From the NCBI GenBank assembly GCA_034387635.1, contig JAOANU010000017.1, positions 434,001 to 498,000 of the forward strand: 64,000 nt of DNA, given 5' to 3'. Below the pieces are notes generated by a model. The model was not told the DNA's origin and made no database searches. It was given only the letters and a program-made list of their open reading frames with translations. The translations under genes were made by a program, and so were the position numbers. Position 1 is the first letter of the stretch. Each line of letters opens with the position of its first letter. Shown piece after piece: positions 45,436 through 55,851 of this stretch. This stretch comes from Rhodosporidiobolus odoratus (taxonomy: Eukaryota > Basidiomycota > Microbotryomycetes > Sporidiobolales > Sporidiobolaceae).

Positions 45436-48400
45436 TGATGGTGCATACGCGACCTAGTCGGATCAGTCGTCTACTGCCTTCGCTGTTCGCTATTCTAGGA
45501 CTCCTCCTCATCACTGCACCCTCCTCGACTTCAGCTGCGTCACTACTCGCCATTGACTATGGTACAGACTCGTTCAAGGCATCTCTAGTCAAGCCCGGCG
45601 TTCCTTTCGATGTTCTCCTCACCAAAGAGGGAAAGCGAAAGGCTCCCAGCGTGTTGACGGTGCGAGGGGAGGACAGGTTGGTCGGCGGAGATGCACAGAG
45701 TCTGGTAAGCTACCCACTCGTAGATTGTACCTTGAGAACCTACCAATGCTCCTCCCGGTAGGCCACCCGTTTCCCACAAGACACTATCCCCTCCGTCAAG
45801 CTACTTCTCGCCCACCCTCCCTCGCATCCACAATCTCAGCTTCACTCCTCCTTGTTCTCCCTACCCCAATTGACTACCTCTCGCCTCTCCCCGGCAATCA
45901 AGACCAGCAAGGGATCTTTCCCAGTTGAAGAGGTGCTCGCCTATCAATTCACCTTTGCGAAGGAACTTGCCGAGGAGCAGGCCAAGGAAGCCGTACGGGA
46001 TACGGTCGTCACTGTGCCGGGCTGGTTCGGAGAAGGCGAGAGGAAGGCTGTCGTCGACGCAGCTGAGATTGCTGGTCTGAGGGTGGTTGGGCTGGTCAAC
46101 GACGGAGCCGCAGGTTCGTTCCCCTCTCTCTGTGTTTTGTCACGCAAGCTCATGATTTGTCCTCAGTCGCCGTCAACTATGCTATGGCTCGCACTTTCCC
46201 TCCTGAGCCTTCCTACCATCTGATCTACGATCTCGGTTCCGGCTCCCTCCGCGCTACCGTGGTCTCCTTCAAGTCCGCCATGCTGCCCGATCCGCTCTCC
46301 CTCTCCGAGACACCTCAGCTCAAGAACGTCACTTCTCTCACCGTGCACGGCTACGGCTACGACCTTGAAGCCGGAGGGTACGTTTTCGACCGCCACGTTC
46401 GGGATATGCTCGTCGAGGCGTTTGAGCAGACTACGGGCAAGCAGCTGGAGGCTGGCAAGAAGGTTACGGACGATAAGCGGGCTATGGCTAAGCTGCTAAA
46501 GGAAGCTGGACGCGTCAAGCAGGTCCTCAGCGCCAACACTGCTGCTAGCGCACGCGTACGCTTTTCCGCTCTCACACCTCACACACGACCACATCTCCTA
46601 ATCTTTCGCACCCTCACGTAGGTTGAAGGCCTCATAGATGACCTCGACTTCCGTGCTGAGCTTACGCGCGAAGACCTCGAGGCTCGCTCCGCTTCCCTCG
46701 TCTCCCGTCTCACCGACCCCATCCAGAACGCCCTCGACTCGGCCAAGCTCTCCCTCGAGCGGATTGAGAGCGTCATCCTCGTCGGCGGCAGCTCGCGAGT
46801 ACCCATGGTGCAGAAGGCTGTGGCGGAGAAGGTTGGCGAGGAAAGGATCGCCAAAAACGTCAATGCAGATGAAGCTTCTGTACTTGGTGCGTGAAAGGCC
46901 TGGCCTGTCTTTAACGCCTTAGCTGACAATCTCATGTATAGGTGCTGCGCTGTATGGTGCCGGTATCACCCGCGGGTTCCGCACGAAGGACATTCGGGTG
47001 CAAGACTTGACGCCGTTCGCAGTCGATGTCGCTTACCAGGCTGACAAAGGTTCAGATGGTGCGTGCTCGATCAAGAATCGCGAGATCACGCAGCGAGCTG
47101 ATGAACCTGCTACCATAGGTGCCGAGCCTCGCATGATCACTACCCACCTCTTCCCTGCCTTCTCGAAGACTGCCAACAAGAAGACGCTTACAATCCGCAA
47201 GACTGAGGACTTCGACCTCGACTTCTCCTACCGCAAGACCGGTACTCCTTCGTTAGTCCTTGCCTCTGACTTCGGTACATCCCTTGCTAACACTCTTTCC
47301 GCAGGGACGCCTTCCTTCCCTCTCACCTCTTCTCGACTACCCTGAAGGGTATCACCTCCGCGACGTCCAACCTCACCGCCGAGCAACTTGTCAACGCCAC
47401 CGTCCGCGTCTCCGTCGAGCTTGACGCGAGCGGCCTCGTGAAAGTCGGCAAAGCCGTTCTCGTCCTCCGCGAAGAGGACGAAAAAGCAGCCGGCACCGGT
47501 TCCGTCACGGACAAGATCAAGAATCTCTTCAACAAGTTCTCCTCGGGAAAGAACGCTACCGCCTCGACTGCGGGTTCGTCGGCAGAAGGTGCTGAGGAGA
47601 CTCAGGATGCGGGTGAAAAAGAGTCGTTGACTGAGGAGGAGCAGGCGGAATTGGAAGAATTGAAGAGCCTCGCGGCTTTGCCGCCTGCGCAGACTAGGCT
47701 GGATGTCGAAGTGAGGCAGCCGCAGGATGTCGGAGCCGCTATGGGGAACGACGAGAAGGCGGACATCAAAAAGCGGTGCGTCATCTCTTCGATGGCTTGT
47801 GTCTGAGTAGTACTGATGCAGCACCTTTCTGCAGCCTCCGCGACGCCAAGACCGCTCTTCAGCGCAAGCTCGCCCGGGAAGAAGCTCGCAACGTCCTCGA
47901 AGCCTACGTCTATCGCGTTCGCGATCTGCTCGATGGCGGTAACCTCGAGTCGGAGGCTTTCGTCGCGGCCAGTATTGACAGCGAACGGAAAGCCGTCAAA
48001 GACCTGCTGGAGAAGACGGGAGAATGGCTGTGGGATGATGGTGAGGGTGCAGAGACGAAGGTTTTGAAGGAAAAGAAGCGGGAGCTCGAGTGCGTACCTC
48101 CCCAGCTCTCACTTGTAGCAGAGAAGTTGACACCATTGTTGTTACAGGAAACTCGTCAGGCACATCACCTCGCGCTCGACCGAAGCCCTGAAGCGCCCCG
48201 AGATCGTCACTAACCTCCGCGATCTCTTCGCCTCCTCCGCGACCTTCCTCTCCTCCGCCCGATCCAACTTTAGCATCGCCGCCAAAGCTGAAGAAGTCCA
48301 GCGCTTCACCGTCGAGGAGCTCGATAAACTCGACAAGCTCGTCTCGTCCTCTCGAGAATGGCTCGAAGACGCGTTAAAGAAGCAAGGCGCGGTCAAGGCC

Positions 48401-48616
48401 TACGAAGACCCTGTCGTGCGGGTGTCGGAGATTGAGAGGAAGGTGAAGGATTTGGAGACGGAAGTAAAGAAGTTGGAGAGGAAGAAAATGCCGAGGAGGA
48501 AAAAGGTCCCTGTTCCCTCGTCCTCGTCCTCGTCCTCGTCCTCCTCTACTGCTTCGTCTTCGTCGACTGCCGCAGGGGAGGAGCCGACAGGGGACCATCA
48601 GAAGGACGAGCTTTAG
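45436..48616 (+). CDS. LHS1: ER-lumenal Hsp70-like chaperone LHS1/GRP170 (HYOU1)
   Basis: Large Hsp70 that acts as nucleotide-exchange factor for Kar2/BiP in the ER lumen. The ATG at 45436 is chosen because it gives a signal peptide (basic start, then LLPSLFAILGLLLITAPSSTSA). Next is the nucleotide-binding domain: LLAIDYGTDSFKASLV, TVVTVPGWFGEGERKAV, GLVNDGAAVAVNYA, LIYDLGSGSLRATVV, and SVILVGGSSRVPMVQKAV. A beta-sandwich, an acidic/Ser insertion and a long C-terminal helical domain follow, then a Ser-rich tract encoded by TCG/TCC repeats (about 48520-48575). The protein ends QKDEL with TAG at 48614-48616, an ER-retention signal of the KDEL form. About nine short introns. Confidence 0.93.
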
Positions 48617-49519
48617 ACAGTCGGGGGTTGATCGGTTTGCAACAAGACACAGTACATTCATCGCTTCGCATGTTCTTCAGTCTCGTTCTCGCAAGACGGC
48701 TCTGGCCGAGTCTTGATCAGATAACGCGTTGCAAGCTTGCGAATCCTTCAGCTCTTTCCGCCGCCCCAGATGAGCCTTGGTCACCCTGAAATTGGCGCCT
48801 CGCCGTCGTCCCGTCCATGCTACTTCCGTCTCCTCAGCCACAGCAAGTTGCACATTGATGCGGTTGATTTATGCTCGTGTAGAAGTGAAGGAAGCAGAAA
48901 CGCACCCATGTCGCCTTGACTCACGCTTCCCAGGCAAGCCTTTCCAACTCAATCGGGCAAAGCAATTCGACCAAACGAGCGATACCCTTGAGATCCTTCG
49001 TCTCGCCAGCCAGGCGCAAGCGATGCTGAGCGAAGTCGAGCGTGCGACGGGCCTCAGTCTTGACTTGCGAAACGGCACTCCGAGCTGGGGTTGTTTGAGG
49101 GTCTCGTACAGCTCGTCAAAGGTGCGGCAGAAAGAGGAGGAAGGGGTGCAATGGAGATGAGTGTAGCTGAAGTGAACTTGATAGGCGTCGCAGCGGCTGG
49201 ACAAATGCTGGAAAGTCTTGGGTCAGAGGGCGTTCGACAGGCGAGGGTGGAGGGAGATGACAGGCTCAATACTGGCTACTGCGCGAAGAAGCGCTTTGCT
49301 CGACTTCAGCGTGAGACCGCGAGACACGTTCGGCCAGCAGCGAAGGGCTGCGTCCTGGAAGTTGTAGCGAATGTATAGGGTTGCTGTAGGTCGTAAATTG
49401 AGCGCTACACTTTTCTGCAGCTTCATGTAGCTTGTCGGAGGAAGAGAGATGGAACGTTGAACTCTTCGGTTTATTCCTCTAGAACTGCGCTGATCACCAC
49501 ACCCTGCACGACCGATAGC
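48617..49519. other. Unassigned stretch, possible gene remnant
   Basis: About 900 bp. Two plus-strand segments look mildly protein-like: TLEILRLASQAQAMLSEVERATGLSLDLR (about 48985-49080) and FEGLVQLVKGAAERGGRG... EVNLIGVAAAGQMLESL (about 49092-49220), in different frames. They could be pieces of one decayed gene. No family recognised. Confidence 0.3.
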
Positions 49520-50277
49520 ATGAACCGCCTTTTGTCGCCCTGCACCTGCGCACGTCGCGCCCTGGCCATCTCTACTCGTCTTCGCCCTTCCTTCTCATCC
49601 CAACTTCCTCACCGGTCACTTCACGCTCCCGCTGCCATTCCCCAGCTCGAGAGGGTGCCAAAGCCTCGAGGTGAGCTCTAGTCCGAGCATATACAGCTCC
49701 GGTCAAAACGTCTGGGCAGGCAACGTTTGGTAGCAATCCGGCGAAGGACGGCGTCAAGCTACGGGGAAGGACAGCAAGGGCGAGAGAGGGGTCAGGGCCG
49801 TCGGAGATGATGACGAGCGCACAGAACTGAGCTGGCGATTGTGACGCAGAGCCATACTCGGACCCAGCGTCCATTCTTCGCGTCTCCCAACGAGGCCTCG
49901 AGCAATACGCCGACAAGCTGGAAGAAGCGGGATGGCAAGGACTCTTCACCCAGACCAGCACCGAGTTGCGGGATATGGGTATGACGATCAAGGAGAGTCG
50001 GTACTTGCTGTGGTTGCTGGAACGATACAGGTGCGCTTTCCCGTTTTTTTTTTTTGTTTTTTTTTTTTTTTCTTTTTCGTTTCTCGCGCTCTGTTCCCTC
50101 CCGCCTCGCCGTTCTTAGCTCTGCATTGTTTCCGAACCAACAGTCATGCGTGTGAGCTGACCAGTTGCTGTACGTAGGCAAGGTCACGACCCGGCCAAAG
50201 TCGCGGTAGCCCCGACACCGAAAAAGACGATTCGTGGCTGGGGTCCCAAGGTGCAGAATGGTGTCAGGGTGCGGTAG
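49520..50277 (+). CDS. Mitochondrial small-subunit ribosomal protein mS41 (FYV4 family)
   Basis: Three exons. Exon 1 (from ATG 49520) is a mitochondrial presequence, rich in Arg/Ser/Leu (MNRLLSPCTCARRALAISTRLR) and ending QLERVPKPRG. Exon 2 (about 49851-50030) reads EPYSDPASILRVSQRGLEQYADKLEE, AGWQGLFTQTSTELRDMGMTIKESRYLLWLLERYR, the SAM-like helical fold of Fyv4/mS41 with its RRYLL-type motif. Exon 3 (from 50179) gives QGHDPAKVAVAPTPKKTIRGWGPKVQNGVRVR with TAG at 50275-50277. Intron 2 holds long T runs (50044-50071). Length of about 140 residues fits. The family call rests on the SAM-like block and the RQG-type continuation. Confidence 0.72.
50044..50071. repeat. Poly-T tract with one G
   Basis: Twelve T, one G, then fifteen T on the plus strand, inside intron 2 of the mS41 gene. 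Possibly variable in length. Confidence 0.85.
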
Positions 50278-50421
50278 GCTGGACTGCAAAGCATTGTGGT
50301 CTTTGCGAACGAGAACGTGCGCCAAACGGCGCCCTTGCTTTTGTCACAAGATGGCTTTTCCGCGCTTTCCTCTTCTCACTCCAGCTGCAGCCTACTCAGG
50401 CCCGCCGCATCGACCACCTCG

Positions 50422-50814
50422 ATGACCCACTCGCAAACTCCTCCGCGAGCTTTATGCATCCCCTGCATTTTTCACGGGGTCATCCGCCAACCAGTCTTGC
50501 ATCTGGGTGTCTTGATGCTGCTGCCAATTCTCTCAGCCCGCCTCGCTCTGCTTGGCTCTTCCCCCCTCCGGCCTCGCTTGCATGGTGGCCGATACTATCT
50601 CGATGATGACGCTCGCGTGTCTGCCGTTCGTATACGGTGGACGGAGCGTGACGCGGCGTTGAGGGAGTACAAGGACAGGTTGACGGTGAGCTGGTTCATC
50701 TCTACCCGACTCCATTTCTTTCCCCTTCTTTCTTACCCTTTCGCTCCTGCTAAATCTCATCGCGTTTCGCGACTCTCCTCCGCCGAGCAGGCAATCCACC
50801 CGGATCAGGAGTAA
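50422..50814 (+). CDS. Small hypothetical protein with one possible TM
   Basis: ATG at 50422 opens MTHSQTPPRALCIPCIF, followed by a hydrophobic stretch (LGVLMLLPILSARLALLG), then GGRYYLDDDARVSAVRIRWTERDAALREYKDRLT. A GTGAGC...GCAG intron of 105 nt keeps the frame and joins to AIHPDQE with TAA at 50812-50814. The charged C-terminal helix looks like real coding sequence. I do not recognise a family. The first exon could begin elsewhere, and the whole ORF could be the tail of an undetected gene. Confidence 0.35.
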   Translation: MTHSQTPPRALCIPCIFHGVIRQPVLHLGVLMLLPILSARLALLGSSPLRPRLHGGRYYLDDDARVSAVRIRWTERDAALREYKDRLTVSWFISTRLHFFPLLSYPFAPAKSHRVSRLSSAEQAIHPDQE

Positions 50815-50856
50815 AGGTTGTTTGGGATGTAAAGAAGTTGAAGGCAGGACTGGACG

Positions 50857-51195
50857 TCTCCACATCGCTTGTTGTCGTAGCTACCGACTCTGTATCTTTC
50901 TTTCGACTGTGAGCTTGCTGTAGGAGACGAGACGGACGCGGGCACGGTGGTCCAGTGGGATTCGAAGTGACGAACACGACCGCCGTTTACCTTCCTCCCT
51001 TGCTTGCTCAGAAGACTGGGGGGATTCTTGTTGTTCCGGCAGCGAACGCTTCGGCTCCTCGCTTGCTTTTTTTGCGTCGACAGCTATGTCTGGTTGGCAA
51101 AAAAAGCAGAGCAAGCCAGGAAAGCCCGTGCAAAGGAAAATCCGACCTGAGAAGGCCAACTCCTCTTCCATTCAGTGGTCGCACTCGTCTTCGCA
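50857..51195 (+). repeat. Direct repeat, left copy (~340 bp)
   Basis: Matches 53533-53872 in the same orientation, well over 90 percent identical by eye, from TCTCCACATCGCT to about ACTCGTCTTC. It lies 350 bp upstream of the PC-esterase-like gene. Differences are scattered substitutions and small homopolymer indels. No terminal inverted repeats, TG...CA ends or transposase seen. Confidence 0.85.
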
Positions 51196-51543
51196 TTCCT
51201 CCTGACAGTGTCGGCCCCCAGCACGTCGCTCTGGACATACCGACCGCGCAACGGGATGCAAGCTGACATGGCCTGCCACCGATTTGGGCGTGCCGACTGC
51301 CACCGCCGGCATGTCTCACGACTTCAAGAGCCTTCGACTTCTTGCCTTGCTTGCTCTGGCGAACGCTGTTCCGCCACGGCTGCTTCTGAATTCTTACGCG
51401 CATCCGCCGCCACAGACCTCGATATCGACCGCTGTGCTCCCTTCGGTTTGACCGCAAGAAACGCGTTGCCTCGCGTCTTTCGTCGTCCGCTTCCAAACCG
51501 ATTCCTGCAGCTCGACTTCGATCTAGTAGCCGCGTAGGGAGCG

Positions 51544-53388
51544 ATGGAGAAGCTCAGGGAAGCACTGAGTGGACTGCGCTCGTTGGAGAAGGCGGAATAC
51601 GTGGCACTGCCGGTCATGGGTGATGTTGAGGAGATGGTGCGCCGCCCTCCGAGTGTCGGTGGACGGTTCCAGTCATGACTTACTCCCTTGCCTGACAGAA
51701 TGACGTGCCGAGCGAGGATATGCCGCCACCAACGGCTCGACGACGGCGGGTCCGTCTTCTCGCTTTTCTCCTGACCAGCTCTTTTCGCTTGACCTTCTAT
51801 TTTCTCCCACCCGCGTATCGGCCCCAGGCGCTTCAGACCAAGCTCCTCTTCGCTCTTGCTTCCGCCCTGCTCGTTGCCCTGGTAACTCTCGCCTACAATC
51901 TTTTCCTCCCTCCTTCCTGCCTTTTCGCTCCGCCTTTCCTCATCTCCGCTTTTCACAATCGCTTCGCCATTCGCTCACCCACCAGAGTGGGACCACGACA
52001 GTACTACGGCCTCTATCACGGCCGAGGGTGCAGCTCTAGTGAGCTTATAGCGGCGGTCGGGAAATCAAACGCCAGGGAAGACGGGAGGAGCAGGCACGAG
52101 TACAGCCAGCCTGAAGGGGTCAACGAGCTAGACATGTCGAACTTCGAGTTCTCCTTCAATGGTGCGTCTCATCAGTTCTTGCCGCGACACTATCCAGGCC
52201 GACACGCTGATTTTCCTCTTTTGTCTCGCTTAGTCGAGAATTGCCCGGCTCCGCACGTCTTCTCGCCGGAAGAGGCTTGCGACCTGATCTTGTAAGTCTA
52301 CTTCGAGCCACAGAGTAATTCTCCCTCTGATGGTTGCCCTCTTCTACAGCTCGTTCGGCGGCATCTTCAACCGTGGAGATTCTCGTGAGTTTGCTCCGTG
52401 TCTTGATGAGCCTTAGACATTCATCGCCTTCCTCGCTGACCGCCGCCCCGCACAGTCATGCGCCAGTTTGCTCAGGGTCTCTACCTTGTCCTCACCTCCA
52501 GCTTCGACCAAGTTGGTGACGAGCACGAGGCTTGTTCCGGCAACAAGCTCTTCACGAACGGCAGACTGTGCAAGTTCCACAGCATCTACGACTCTCGGAA
52601 ACTTCCTGGCGGGACCTGCCCCGCTGCTGTAGTTCTGTACGACCAAGTGTGCGCTTTTTCTACTCGGCTTTTTTCATATTGCGTCGCCGCTTACCAGTGG
52701 CTCTGCCTTCTCTGTAGGTGGAATTTCGCCAGCGTCACGGGCGAAGACATGTCCTACAACGAAGATGCCAATCGCCAACGCTTGCTACTTGACGGCTATC
52801 AAGCTTTCCTCGACTCGCGTCCCTCGCCGCAGCGGGATTATTCACCTATCTTTGTCGAAGCCACCGGTATCCACTACCGTAAGCCTGCCTTTTGCTCGTA
52901 TTGCATACGCCCTGACGTGTCCTTGTCCTTACAGAATGGCGCGTAGCGGATACTCTATCTTACCACGTCTTGCCTTTCCTCGCCAACACTTCGTCCACCG
53001 TCCCTCGCCCGATCCCGTTCTTCTCCGGCTATCCCGCTGTCCCGGCGAACAAACCTCCGGAGTATCTTGGGATTCAGGGTCCTGAACCGACGAAACGCTA
53101 CAATGAGGAGATGGAAAAGGCTCTAGCCGAGTTGGGAGAAGGAAACAGCTGGGGTGGAGAGTGGAGTATGCTGGAATGGTATAATGCAACAGACGGCGGG
53201 TGGAGCTATGATGGTTCGCTACTTTCTTCGCTTGACTATTCCTGCATCTTCCTCGTTGACAAGACCCTCTCTTTTTCGCAGGCACGCACTTTGACGCTCA
53301 AGTCGCTATCGAGCGGGCGCAAGTCTTCCTCAATGTCCTGGATGCTGTTTGGGGAGAGATCGTCCAACAGGGCGGTCTGGCTGACTGA
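51544..53388 (+). CDS. Membrane-anchored GDS/PC-esterase-like protein
   Basis: Exon 1 (51544-51634) MEKLREALSGLRSLEKAEY splices to a basic segment and two close hydrophobic spans (LLAFLLTSSFRLTFYFL; LLFALASALLVALVTLAYNLFL), a type II anchor. The lumenal part, assembled from several exons, has CPAPHVFSPEEACDLI, then NRGDSLMRQFAQGLYLVLTSSF, carrying the GDS nucleophile motif of the PC-esterase (CAS1/TBL-like) family. Later come GIHYQWRVADTLSYHVLPFLAN and, near the end, WSYDGTHFDAQVAIERAQVFLNVLDAVW, whose D-x-x-H supplies the other two catalytic residues. Stop TGA at 53386-53388. Relatives transfer or remove O-acetyl groups on polysaccharides in the secretory pathway; the substrate here is unknown. 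The gene sits between two ~340-bp direct repeats. Confidence 0.7.
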
Positions 53389-53532
53389 GGTGACGGAGGA
53401 TATCCGGATTTTGCTGTTGTGTCGGATTAGACAGTACTGTACAATTCATTCATCGCGTTCGGTTGTGCGGCCTTTAAGCACTTGATTCGTCACATATACT
53501 GTCCCGGGCAGTGGTAGGCCGCAAGCGCAGGA

Positions 53533-53872
53533 TCTCCACATCGCTGATTGTCGTAGCCACCGACTTCGTATCTTTCTTTCGACTGTGAGCTTGCTGTAGG
53601 AGACGAGACGGACGCGGGCACGGTGGTCCAGTGGGTTTCGAAGTGACGAACACGACCGCCGTTTACCTTCCTCCCTTGCTTGTTCAGAAGACTGGGGTCT
53701 TCTCGTTGTTCCGGCAGCGGGTGCTTCGGCTCCTCGCTTGCTTTTTTGCGTCGACAGCTATGTCTGGTTGGCAAAAACAGCAGAGCAAGCCAGGAAAGCC
53801 CGTGCAAAGGAATATCCAACATGAGAAGGCCAACCCCTCTTCGACTCCGTCTCTCACACTCGTCTTCCCACC
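53533..53872 (+). repeat. Direct repeat, right copy (~340 bp)
   Basis: Second copy of 50857-51195, about 145 bp downstream of the PC-esterase-like stop. Both copies contain a short ATG-led frame starting MSGWQK-QSKPGKPVQR, which diverges after about 25 codons. Confidence 0.85.
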
Positions 53873-54277
53873 GACGGCACCGACACGATTACGAAAGGCT
53901 GTCACGGACGTCGGGGAACTGCAGGAAGGAGTCTGAAGTGCGGAAGAACAGGCAAAAGACGAGATTGAGAAGGTCGAAATTTAGAAACAGGAGGCTCGCG
54001 AGCCCAAGGTCGGCTAAAAGGGGCGGTAACGCAGCTGCAGGGCAAGTAGAGATGCTTGCTTGCCCTTCTTCCTACTCGTCTGTCTACTCTTGACGCCGAG
54101 TGGCAAGCAGCAATCGATGTAGCGGGACGCTTCGTTCCCATTCTCTCGCTTCCCATGGTGTGGGGTATCATGCACCTTTGTATACCAGCCCGACGATGCT
54201 AAAAAATAAGGATGCTACAGGTCGACGAAGCGGAACATAACGGAGAGACTGCGTGCCAAATATGAGAACGATATCCT
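53873..54277. other. Intergenic
   Basis: About 400 bp after the right direct repeat. No similarity to the start of the PC-esterase-like gene, so there is no second gene copy here. Confidence 0.5.
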
Positions 54278-55122
54278 TCAACCTGAGAAATGCCTCGCCA
54301 TCCTCTTCGGGTTAGCCAACAGAGCCGCACCCCCTTGATGTCCCGTCCTGGCAAACACTCCGCCGAGGTTGTTCCCACCCGGAAGTCCCCATCTCGCCGT
54401 GGACGTCGGGCCTGGCTCGTCGTCATCCTCCTCCGACGCGATCGTCGAGGTTGCACTACTAGGCGGGGTGAGCAGCGGGTCGGCGTAAGAGAAGGTTGAA
54501 GTCGTAGTCGTCGCCGAGCCGATGCCGCCTTCGCTGGCCGTCGTGCCAGAAGTGGGAGGGATCCCACCTTTCCCGCCCTTCACCGCCGCCTTATTCGAGT
54601 CCTCTTTGCTCAGCCCAACGCCCAGACCTATCGCAAGCGCAACGACGCAAAGTACCAGGAATATGCGGCAGAACATGGACCGCCGTTTCTTGGCTGAGGC
54701 GCGCGGGTCTCCGGCCGCTGCGATGAGAGCGGGTGTTCGAGGGTGTTCGTCTGGTCGCAAGAAGCGTCGTGACGCGGGAATGAAAGTTGTCGCGTTGGCT
54801 GGTGGGTCGTAGGCCCACGGTTTCTCTTCGATGAACTCGTCGTCGACCACGATGGTGGAGAAGGATCCGCCATAAGGACCGGTCAAGGTCAATTGCGGCG
54901 TGGCTGGAGTGGTGTCGGCGATTGAAATGGCGACATGCGGTTGTGGGGAGATTAGTGAGTGGAAGGAGTTTGAGGTGGAAGGGTAGACATGACGCGGTGG
55001 CAGAGAGGCGAGAGAAGGGTCTTGCAAGGCAGGACTGCGAAGATTGGCGGGGTGGTCAGTTGAAGGTTTCGGTTCATCGAGGTCAACGATACGTACGACC
55101 TAGAGAAGGAGAGACGCGACAT
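54278..55122 (-). CDS. Single-pass membrane protein, unknown function
   Basis: Two exons. Exon 1 is only MSRLSFS (ATG 55122; an in-frame ATG one 21-bp repeat earlier, at 55143, would add MSSTTLI). The intron GTCGTACG...CGCAG ends at about 55035 and leads to SPALQDPSLASLPPRHV. An N-terminal half of about 150 residues is Pro/Ser/Thr-rich with a segment LTLTGPYGGSFSTIVVDDEFIEEKPWAYD. Then come a basic stop-transfer-like KKRRSMFCR and one hydrophobic span IFLVLCVVALAIGLGVGLS. A Ser/Thr/Gly-rich tail follows, ending HFSG with TGA at 54278-54280. This layout is common among basidiomycete cell-surface proteins; no family recognised. Confidence 0.6.
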
Positions 55123-55162
55123 GATTAGGGTCGTACTTGACATGATTAGGGTCGTACTTGAT
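55121..55162. repeat. 21-bp tandem duplication spanning a start codon
   Basis: The unit ATGATTAGGGTCGTACTTGA plus C occurs twice, head to tail. On the minus strand each copy contributes an ATG, in the same frame, 21 bp apart. Confidence 0.9.
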
Positions 55163-55851
55163 TTGTAGCACAGGAATGTCGGGAGGTGGTGGGAAGAAGC
55201 GACATGCGGACGGCCAGCTGAGAAGAAGCCAAACAAGATTGAGCGAAAGGTTCGCTAGCTGAATCTCTAGTCCGACGGTCGGACCAAGCCGGTTCAAACG
55301 CAGGCTTGCAGGTCGACCCCAGGCCAGTGCAGAAGGAGAAGGGAAAGCATATCCTGCGCAGGACGAGGAGTTTGTTTGGTGTCGGGTCGACGCGTCGAAC
55401 GTCTGTCGATATGGCAGCTGGCTCTCGTAGTCGACTGCGTGTCCGCTACGCCTCAGAACCTGCTCTTGCTCAGATCGTCGTCGGTGAATAGGCGTCCGAC
55501 GTGTCCAACGCATACCTCTCACCTCCGTTGATGACAACAAAGGCTGTGAGCCGCAGGTGAGTGTGCAGATCGAAAGCCTTGCTGTGACTGTTCTGAAGGT
55601 GTAGGCGATGACGCGCGGACAAAGGACGGCAGCGGCAGAGGAGGTCGGGGATGTCGAGGAGGGGCGGGCACGAGACGAGGGGGGATCGAAGAGGCACTGA
55701 GGGATTGAATAGCGGACACCTTAGCATGTTGCGAGCACACAGGCAGCAGTCTGAGCCGTTCGACAACAAGCATTGTCGTCTGGAGACGGGAAGGCGAGTC
55801 TCATCTTCTGGAACCTCCCGCTCTCCCACTATCGGCTGACGGGGTGCAAGA
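55163..55851. other. Divergent intergenic region
   Basis: About 690 bp between the single-TM gene (-) and an F-box-like gene (+). A minus-strand frame with a hydrophobic segment (about 55240-55160) runs to the TAG at 55100; it might be an alternative 5' exon of the single-TM gene. No other gene seen. Confidence 0.4.

Noticed and set aside
50857..53872. LTR retrotransposon bounded by the direct repeats
   Set aside because: The interior encodes a spliced esterase-like gene with no gag, protease, reverse transcriptase or integrase, and the repeats lack TG...CA ends.
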